A stretch of 10,957 nucleotides of DNA, taken from contig JAUYMQ010000554.1 in assembly GCA_030698575.1 (NCBI GenBank), positions 1 through 10,957 of the forward strand, written 5' to 3'. The notes under the pieces were generated by a model, which saw only the letters and a program-made list of their open reading frames with translations, had not been told where the DNA came from and did not search any database. Shown here one piece after another: positions 6,750 through 10,957 of the stretch. Both the position numbers and the translations under genes were made by a program. Source of the stretch: Deltaproteobacteria bacterium. Lineage in GTDB: Bacteria; JAUYMQ01. Position 1 is the first letter of the stretch. The number at the start of each line of letters is the position of its first letter.

Positions 6750-7807
6750 TTCACGCGGAGCCGGGGCCCGGAGGCGTTCATCCCGAGCGGCTTCGTTCGC
6801 TCGTGGCGGAATGGATCGCGCGGGTAGGGCTGGATCTTCGCGACCGCGTGGTGCTCACCGAAGCGGCCACCGGACACTTCGCGCTGACGCCCGTCATTGC
6901 CGCGCAGGCCGGAGCGGATCGCGTGCTGGCCGTTGCAGAGGACTCCCGCTGGGGGAGCGCGCGGGAGGCTTGTGATGCCGTAGGGGCCGCTCGCCGGGCG
7001 CTTGGTGCGCCGGATCGCATCGACTGCCTGGATCGCCTCGATCCGGACACGCTCGCCGTGGCCGACCTGGTGACGAACCTGGGCGCTGTGCGACCCCTCG
7101 ATGCGGCGCGAATCGCCTCGCTGCGCGAGGGGAGCGTGGTCGCGGCGATGTGCGAGGCCTGGGAGATCCGTGAGGGCGACATTGATCAGGGGGCCTGCGC
7201 TCGCCGGGGGGTTCGCGTGGCCGCCGTGAATGAGGATCATCCCCTTGTCGATGTCTTCGAGCACAACGGGCTGCTGGCGGTGAAGATGCTTCAGGAACTC
7301 CAGATCGAGGTGCATGGCACGCGAATCTGCGTCGCGGGGCGCGGGAAGTTCGCCGCTCGCATCGCGCCCGTGCTGGCACGGCTGGGGGCGGACGTGCGAA
7401 GGGCCGAAGCGCTGGAGGGCGAGGCCGCCTTGCAGGCCGTCGAGGGCGCCGACGCGCTTGTCGTGGCCGACTACGACCGGACGGACCTGCTTCTTGGGGA
7501 GGGGGGCGGACTTTCCATCGGGGCGCTGCAGAAGCGCGCGCCGCACGTGGCGGTTGTTCAGTTCGCCGGGTGGATCCGCCCGGGAGAGCTTCGCGCGGCG
7601 GGTCTTCGCGTGTTTCCGGAGGAAGAGATCGGCCCTCGTCGGATGGGCCGGACCATGGCCTACCTGGGCCCCGCGCCGCTTGTGGGGCTCCACTCCGCCG
7701 GCATGAAGGCGGCCGAGATGCTGCTCGGCGGTGATGGGCCGATCGGGCTGGCGCAGATCGTCGTGGGCGGGGGGGATGCCGCTCGGGCTGCGGAGGTGTC
7801 GCGATGA
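6746..7807 (+). CDS. Uncharacterised protein with Rossmann-like (dehydrogenase/SAHH-like) organisation
   Basis: 353 aa, soluble, with no confident family name. The N-terminal half has VVLTEAATGHFALTPVIAA (residues 35-53), AVAEDSRWGSA (62-72) and ADLVTNLGAVRPLD (106-119). The middle has a Glu/Trp-rich EAWEIREGDID (137-147) and NEDHPLVDVF (162-171). From about residue 191 a second alpha/beta unit begins, GTRICVAGRGKFAARI, resembling the glycine-rich strand-turn-helix of an NAD(P)-binding domain, although with GRGKFA rather than a textbook GxGxxG. The order of a split alpha/beta domain and an internal nucleotide-binding unit recalls the hydroxyacid dehydrogenase / S-adenosylhomocysteine hydrolase superfamily, without the diagnostic residues of either. 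I have an impression of similar unnamed proteins in glycan clusters but cannot verify it. Four-base overlaps on both sides (GTGA at 6746, ATGA at 7804) tie it to the aminotransferase and methyltransferase. An oxidoreductase acting on the sugar is only a guess. Confidence 0.8.
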   Translation: MIHAEPGPGGVHPERLRSLVAEWIARVGLDLRDRVVLTEAATGHFALTPVIAAQAGADRVLAVAEDSRWGSAREACDAVGAARRALGAPDRIDCLDRLDPDTLAVADLVTNLGAVRPLDAARIASLREGSVVAAMCEAWEIREGDIDQGACARRGVRVAAVNEDHPLVDVFEHNGLLAVKMLQELQIEVHGTRICVAGRGKFAARIAPVLARLGADVRRAEALEGEAALQAVEGADALVVADYDRTDLLLGEGGGLSIGALQKRAPHVAVVQFAGWIRPGELRAAGLRVFPEEEIGPRRMGRTMAYLGPAPLVGLHSAGMKAAEMLLGGDGPIGLAQIVVGGGDAARAAEVSR

Positions 7808-8631
7808 TCCCGCTCCGGGAAGACGCGTCCTGCCCCCTCTGTGGGCGGTTCAGCCACCCGTCGGTCGTCGAGCCGGTCGTCGAAAAAGATCCCTATGCCA
7901 TCGTGCGGTGCGCTGTGTGCGGCATCTGCTTCGCGAGCCCGCGCCCGACACCGGCCGCGATGGCGGAGTTCTACGAGCGATACTTCGCCGAGGACCCGCT
8001 GGCCGGCTACGAGCACTACCGGGAAGGAGAGGCGTGGCGGGCCCGGGTGGCGAGGCACCGTCTCGCCCTGCTCGGGCGTTTCATCGCCCCGGGGCGCATC
8101 CTCGATCACGGCTGCGCGACGGGGGTCTTTCTCGATGAGGCAGTGAACGCTGGATGGGAAGCATACGGCGTCGAACCCTCCTCGGCGGCGCGCTCCCTCA
8201 TACTGCGGCGGGCCCCCTACGTGAAGGTGCTTCCGCCGGAGGATCTGGCGACGCTTCCGGACGGCATGTTCGATGCGGTCACGATGTTCGACAACTTCTG
8301 CTACCTGCACGACCCGATCGGCGCGTTGCGGGAGTTCGGGCGGTTGCTGCGGCCCGGCGGGGTTCTCCTGTCCATCGGGGCCCTCGATCACGGCCCGGCT
8401 CACCGCGCACCGGAGCCCGGGATCACGCACACGTTCTACTACTCTCCCCGTTCCGTGGCGCGGCTTTGCCGCGCGGCGGGGCTCCGGGTGCTCATGAACA
8501 GGACGATCGTCAAGAACGCGAACAACCCGGGTAAGCACCCCTTCGCCTGGCTCTTCCAGGAGGTTCCCTGGGTACGCAACCTGTTTTTCCGGCAACACTG
8601 TTTCGTCGCAACGCCAGAGGGCGGAGCCTGA
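7804..8631 (+). CDS. Class I SAM-dependent methyltransferase with N-terminal zinc-ribbon-like segment
   Basis: 275 aa. The N-terminus carries two CxxC pairs (Cys10/Cys13 and Cys36/Cys39), as in a zinc ribbon, followed by FASPRPTPAAMAEFY, a linker common in Methyltransf_23-type proteins of glycan clusters. The SAM domain starts at about residue 86. Motif I is ILDHGCATGVFL (99-110), with an acidic residue in GVEPS (122-126) to hold the ribose, FDAVTMFDNFCYLHDP as the motif II region, and LLRPGGVLL as the post-II loop. It probably methylates a sugar or a related small molecule in the cytoplasm; O-, N- or C-methylation cannot be told apart. NovU/TylCIII-type sugar C-methyltransferases also begin with a zinc-binding segment but are longer, with an extra C-terminal domain not present here. 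The ATG at 7804 has GGAGG at 7792-7796 and overlaps the preceding stop (ATGA). Confidence 0.9.
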   Translation: MIPLREDASCPLCGRFSHPSVVEPVVEKDPYAIVRCAVCGICFASPRPTPAAMAEFYERYFAEDPLAGYEHYREGEAWRARVARHRLALLGRFIAPGRILDHGCATGVFLDEAVNAGWEAYGVEPSSAARSLILRRAPYVKVLPPEDLATLPDGMFDAVTMFDNFCYLHDPIGALREFGRLLRPGGVLLSIGALDHGPAHRAPEPGITHTFYYSPRSVARLCRAAGLRVLMNRTIVKNANNPGKHPFAWLFQEVPWVRNLFFRQHCFVATPEGGA

Positions 8632-8653
8632 GGGCCGAATGCTCCCGGCCTCA
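8629..8653 (+). other. Hairpin spanning the methyltransferase stop codon
   Basis: TGAGG at 8629-8633 can pair with CCTCA at 8649-8653, and CCG at 8635-8637 with CGG at 8646-8648, leaving G8634 bulged. The loop is eight bases (8638-8645). No T-run follows; AAGAGGAATGATTTA leads straight into the next ATG. The hairpin ends next to the AGAGG ribosome site of the radical SAM gene, so it could affect its translation or mark a processing site. It may also be a chance GC-rich fold. Confidence 0.35.
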
Positions 8654-8667
8654 AGAGGAATGATTTA

Positions 8668-9804
8668 ATGTCCAGCGTATTGAGCAAGCTCAGGATGCCG
8701 AACTTCCACCGCGCCCGTTACCTGACGCGCGCGCTCTGGAACAAGAACAAGCTCGACGCGCTGCGGCTCATCGAGCTGCGCACTCTCAAGCGCCACTCGC
8801 GCCTGCGCTACTACAACTTCCCTCCCTCCGTGGTCCAGATCGAGATCACGAATCGCTGCAACATGCGTTGCAAGTGGTGCTACCGCGAGAATCTGGAAAT
8901 GCTCGGCAAGGTGGGCGACATGCCCCTCGAGCCTCTCATGAAACTGATTGAAGGCTGCCGCGGAGTTCGCCTTCTGCATCTGTTCGGCGAGGGTGAGCCG
9001 CTCATGTACCCCGGGATCATCGAAGTGATCCGGCACGCGGCGAAGTACGTGAAGTGTCCCTCCGTCACCACGAACGGAACCATGCTCCGACATCTCGGCA
9101 AAGAGCTGGCGGAGTCGGGCCTGGGCGAGCTGGCGGTGAGCATCGACGGGACCGATCCGGAGACCTTCCGGGAGATTCGCAAGGTCGAGCTCTCGCGGAT
9201 CCTCGACAACATGAGCTACTTCGCCTCGATTTCGGATATTCCCATCCGGATCAACGCCGTCGTGAGCAAGGACAATCTCGACTCGCTCCGCAACATGCCG
9301 GAACTCGCCCGGAGCATCGGAAACGTGAAGGAGCTGCACTTCCAGGGGCTCCACGAGAGCGAGGCCAGCAAGCAGCACGGCTTCCTCAAACTCAGCGTCG
9401 AAAACCCCGACGTGAAGTCGTTCATGGACGAGGTCCGGGAGAAGTGCCGGCGGCTCGGCCTCGAGACCAACGTCGACAATCTCGAGTACTTCCTCGAACG
9501 CCCGACTCCCTGCATGAGCCCCTTCGCGGGAATCGTCTACATCAACAAGGACGGTTACCTGGCCCCGTGCTGCAACTACGCGCACCGCTCGCTGGCCAAC
9601 GCCTTCGAGCTGGGGCTCCAGGGAGCGCTGGAATCGCAAAACGCCCGCGAGTTCCGGAAGCTCATGCTCGACGAGGACTATCCCGATCATTGCCAGAGCT
9701 GGTGCAGCATGGTGTCCAAGCCTCAGCCCGGTCCCTCGCGCGGAAACATGCCGGGCCACGCGGGGCAGCCGGGGCCGACCGGGGCCGGCGCCGCAGGAGG
9801 GTGA
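8668..9804 (+). CDS. Radical SAM enzyme with SPASM-like C-terminal cysteines
   Basis: 378 aa. The radical SAM 4Fe-4S motif CxxxCxxC is Cys64, Cys68 and Cys71, within EITNRCNMRCKWCYREN. A GEGEPL segment at 107-112 matches the GGEP-type SAM-binding motif, followed by VTTNGT and AVSIDGTDPETF as in MoaA/SPASM-type barrels. The C-terminal part has Cys282, the pair Cys301-Cys302, Cys342 and Cys346, set around INKDGYLAPCC. This is the pattern of a SPASM or twitch domain that binds auxiliary Fe-S clusters. The first 50 residues are basic and helical. The last 25 residues are a Pro/Gly-rich low-complexity tail. Family members modify peptides or oxidise/epimerise sugars and aminocyclitols (BtrN type). 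Sugar modification fits this cluster but is inferred. The ATG at 8668 has AGAGG at 8654-8658. The gene ends one base before the flippase GTG. Confidence 0.92.
   Translation: MSSVLSKLRMPNFHRARYLTRALWNKNKLDALRLIELRTLKRHSRLRYYNFPPSVVQIEITNRCNMRCKWCYRENLEMLGKVGDMPLEPLMKLIEGCRGVRLLHLFGEGEPLMYPGIIEVIRHAAKYVKCPSVTTNGTMLRHLGKELAESGLGELAVSIDGTDPETFREIRKVELSRILDNMSYFASISDIPIRINAVVSKDNLDSLRNMPELARSIGNVKELHFQGLHESEASKQHGFLKLSVENPDVKSFMDEVREKCRRLGLETNVDNLEYFLERPTPCMSPFAGIVYINKDGYLAPCCNYAHRSLANAFELGLQGALESQNAREFRKLMLDEDYPDHCQSWCSMVSKPQPGPSRGNMPGHAGQPGPTGAGAAGG
9795..9800 (+). promoter_or_regulatory. Consensus Shine-Dalgarno for the flippase-like gene
   Basis: AGGAGG lies five bases before the GTG at 9806 and inside the last codons of the radical SAM gene. 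It selects 9806 over the out-of-frame GTG at 9801. Confidence 0.6.
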
Positions 9805-9805
9805 C

Positions 9806-10822
9806 GTGCGCGCCTGGGCAGAGCGGGCGATCCTGCTCGCGGCGGGGGGGTTGGCCTTCTGGGCCTTGCGCAACCTGGACCTGCGCGCGCTTGCGGGCGT
9901 GCTCGGCCCCGGAGCCTGGGGCTGGATCATTTTTCTGTTCGCACTCTCGACTTTTCTGGCGTTCCTTCCCTCCTGGCTCTACCTCAGGAACGCGGGGCAT
10001 CGCGTGCCGCTCGCCTCGTTCTGCGGCATCATGCTGGCCTCGCAGGCGCTGAACTCCACCAATCCGCTGCGCATGGGGTTTCCTTTCCGGGTGTATCTCC
10101 TGAAGGAGCGCCACCGGGTTCCCCTCGGAGCCGGGTCACTGTTGATTCCGCTCGAGGCATTTGCAGCCTTTGTCGTGGCACTCGGGGCGGCGTTGCTCGC
10201 GGCGCCGCTTCATCACGCAGCGCTCGCAGGACCGTGGCGGGCCGGCCTGGTTCTGGCGGCCATCAGCGGTGTGGTTGCGACAATCACACTCGCCCGGCTC
10301 GCGGCCGCGGGCAGGATATCGGTGCCGCGGAGGCTCCCCGGCCGGGCGGCTTCGGTGGCGCGCGCCATGCTCGAAGCGCTTTCGCGGGTGACGCCGCTCA
10401 CGCTGGCGAATTTCGCGATCCTCTACCTCGCCAGCGACCTCGCCGTGGCGGGCATTCTTGATACAGCGGTTGGCGCTGCGGGTTTCGATGCACCGTTCCT
10501 TTACCTTTTCGCCGCCTACTGCGCCGCCTATCTGATCGGGTCGGTCTCCTTCATGCCGCAGGGGCTCGGCACGCGCGATGCCGCCCTCGGCCTCCTGCTC
10601 CACGCTGCCGGGGCCGCGCCTGACCAGGCGGCCTACGGCGCGCTCGTCGTGCGCGTGGCGACTACCGGCTTTTCGTTTCTTTTCGGAATGCTTTCAGCGT
10701 GGGCCATCGGGCTGAGTCGCAAGGGCAGCGTCTCGCCATCGCATCGAACGCTGGATGCGCTGGGGCTTGGCGGTAGGGCGCGGCGGGCGGCGGAACCCCG
10801 CGAGGGGGGGGTGGGCCGGTGA
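9806..10822 (+). CDS. Flippase-like integral membrane protein (UPF0104 / LPG-synthase TM family)
   Basis: 338 aa with roughly eight hydrophobic segments between about residues 8 and 305, then a basic cytoplasmic tail of about 33 residues. Family landmarks are the N-S-T-N-P-L-R-M-G segment followed by FRVYLLKERHRVPLG in the first third, and SVSFMPQGLGTRDAALG near the end, which matches the P-x-G-L-G-x-x-(D/E) signature of the AglD/MprF-type transmembrane domain. Members of this family are found in glycan and glycolipid loci. They have been linked to lipid translocation or to the use of polyprenyl-linked sugars, and most lack biochemical proof. No soluble MprF acyltransferase domain is present, so lysyl-phosphatidylglycerol synthesis is unlikely. 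It starts with GTG after an AGGAGG and overlaps the next gene by GTGA. An 8-G tract at 10804-10811 lies near its end. Confidence 0.87.
   Translation: MRAWAERAILLAAGGLAFWALRNLDLRALAGVLGPGAWGWIIFLFALSTFLAFLPSWLYLRNAGHRVPLASFCGIMLASQALNSTNPLRMGFPFRVYLLKERHRVPLGAGSLLIPLEAFAAFVVALGAALLAAPLHHAALAGPWRAGLVLAAISGVVATITLARLAAAGRISVPRRLPGRAASVARAMLEALSRVTPLTLANFAILYLASDLAVAGILDTAVGAAGFDAPFLYLFAAYCAAYLIGSVSFMPQGLGTRDAALGLLLHAAGAAPDQAAYGALVVRVATTGFSFLFGMLSAWAIGLSRKGSVSPSHRTLDALGLGGRARRAAEPREGGVGR
10804..10811 (+). repeat. Poly-G tract (8 G) at the 3' end of the flippase-like gene
   Basis: Eight consecutive G lie within the last seven codons of the flippase-like gene and end seven bases before the GTG start of the next gene. 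It may double as a G-rich ribosome site. Gain or loss of a G would change the stop of the upstream gene. Shorter G7 runs occur at 7769-7775 and 9844-9850. Confidence 0.6.
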
Positions 10823-10957
10823 GCAGCGCGAACCCTGTGCGCGGCGTGGCGCTCGTCGCCGCACTCCTCTGTTTTGCATTTCTCGCGGGCCTGTTCCAGG
10901 TTTACGATCACGACGTCGGCTACCACATGAAGACCGGCGAATGGATTGCCACGCAAG
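10819..10957 (+). CDS. Multi-pass membrane protein, N-terminal fragment (cut by the window edge)
   Basis: 46 codons are visible, with no stop before the edge. The product starts MSSANPVRG, followed by one hydrophobic helix (about residues 9-26). After it comes YDHDVGYHMKTGEWIA, with an Asp-x-Asp-like acidic pair and a His ahead of the G-E-W-I element. A helix followed by D-x-D, H and TGEWI is typical of large GT-C-like or otherwise uncharacterised membrane proteins in glycan clusters, where the acidic residues sit in the first external loop. The GTG at 10819 overlaps the flippase stop (GTGA), with the G8 tract placed as a possible ribosome site. That it is a second polyprenyl-phosphate-sugar-using glycosyltransferase is a tentative reading from these few residues. 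Confidence 0.7.
   Translation, partial: MSSANPVRGVALVAALLCFAFLAGLFQVYDHDVGYHMKTGEWIATQ

Noticed and set aside
6614-7693. Minus-strand open frame of 359 codons opposite the uncharacterised Rossmann-type gene
   Set aside because: Considered because the sense gene is itself unrecognised. The sense frame has conserved-looking motifs, overlapping coupled starts and a strong ribosome site, while the antisense frame has none of these.
8655-8670. AT-rich patch before the radical SAM gene as an internal promoter
   Set aside because: The patch is only about ten bases and has no recognisable -35/-10 pair at proper spacing; it is explained as the leader of the gene.
9728-9804. Pro/Gly-rich tail of the radical SAM protein as a separate small peptide or a collagen-like repeat
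   Set aside because: It is in frame with the enzyme, shows no regular repeat period and has no start of its own. It is treated as a low-complexity tail.
8665-9930. Long open frame (421 codons) on the minus strand opposite the radical SAM gene
   Set aside because: It is His/Glu/Arg-rich with no recognisable domain and lies fully antisense to a gene with clear catalytic motifs. Such frames are expected in GC-rich DNA.

Overview
The window is a GC-rich (mid-60s percent by eye) bacterial stretch, fully coding on the + strand, with dense overlapping genes and frequent GTG starts. The sequence contains no taxonomic marker. Base composition and gene style would fit a deltaproteobacterium-like lineage or an uncultivated GC-rich phylum, but that is only an impression.

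It reads as an internal piece of one long surface-glycan or glycolipid biosynthesis operon. In order: a TPR protein (10-660); a multi-pass GT-C type membrane glycosyltransferase (660-2492); a GT2 polyprenyl-phosphate-sugar synthase-like enzyme with two C-terminal membrane helices (2516-3466); a GT4 glycosyltransferase (3502-4686); an NAD-dependent sugar epimerase/dehydratase of the extended SDR family (4676-5632); a DegT/DnrJ/EryC1/StrS sugar aminotransferase (5619-6749); an uncharacterised protein with a Rossmann-like domain (6746-7807); a SAM-dependent methyltransferase with an N-terminal zinc-ribbon-like segment (7804-8631); a radical SAM enzyme with SPASM-like C-terminal cysteines (8668-9804); a flippase-like membrane protein of the UPF0104/LPG-synthase TM family (9806-10822); and the first 46 codons of another membrane protein running off the right edge (10819 onward).

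Six junctions overlap (660, 4676, 5619, 6746, 7804, 10819), and the other gaps are 1 to 36 nt, so a single polycistronic message is likely. The two largest gaps, 3467-3501 and 8632-8667, each carry a short GC-rich hairpin without a U-tract. No promoter, terminator, RNA gene, mobile element or CRISPR array was found, and no stretch over 300 bases lacks a gene.

The proposed logic is inference from families and order. The SDR and aminotransferase make a nucleotide-linked amino-deoxysugar. The unknown Rossmann protein, methyltransferase and radical SAM enzyme modify it or a related substrate. GT4 transfers sugars in the cytoplasm. GT2 charges a polyprenyl phosphate with a sugar that the GT-C protein uses on the outer face of the membrane. 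The most interesting part is 6746-9804, where an unrecognised enzyme, a methyltransferase and a radical SAM/SPASM enzyme follow the aminosugar genes.
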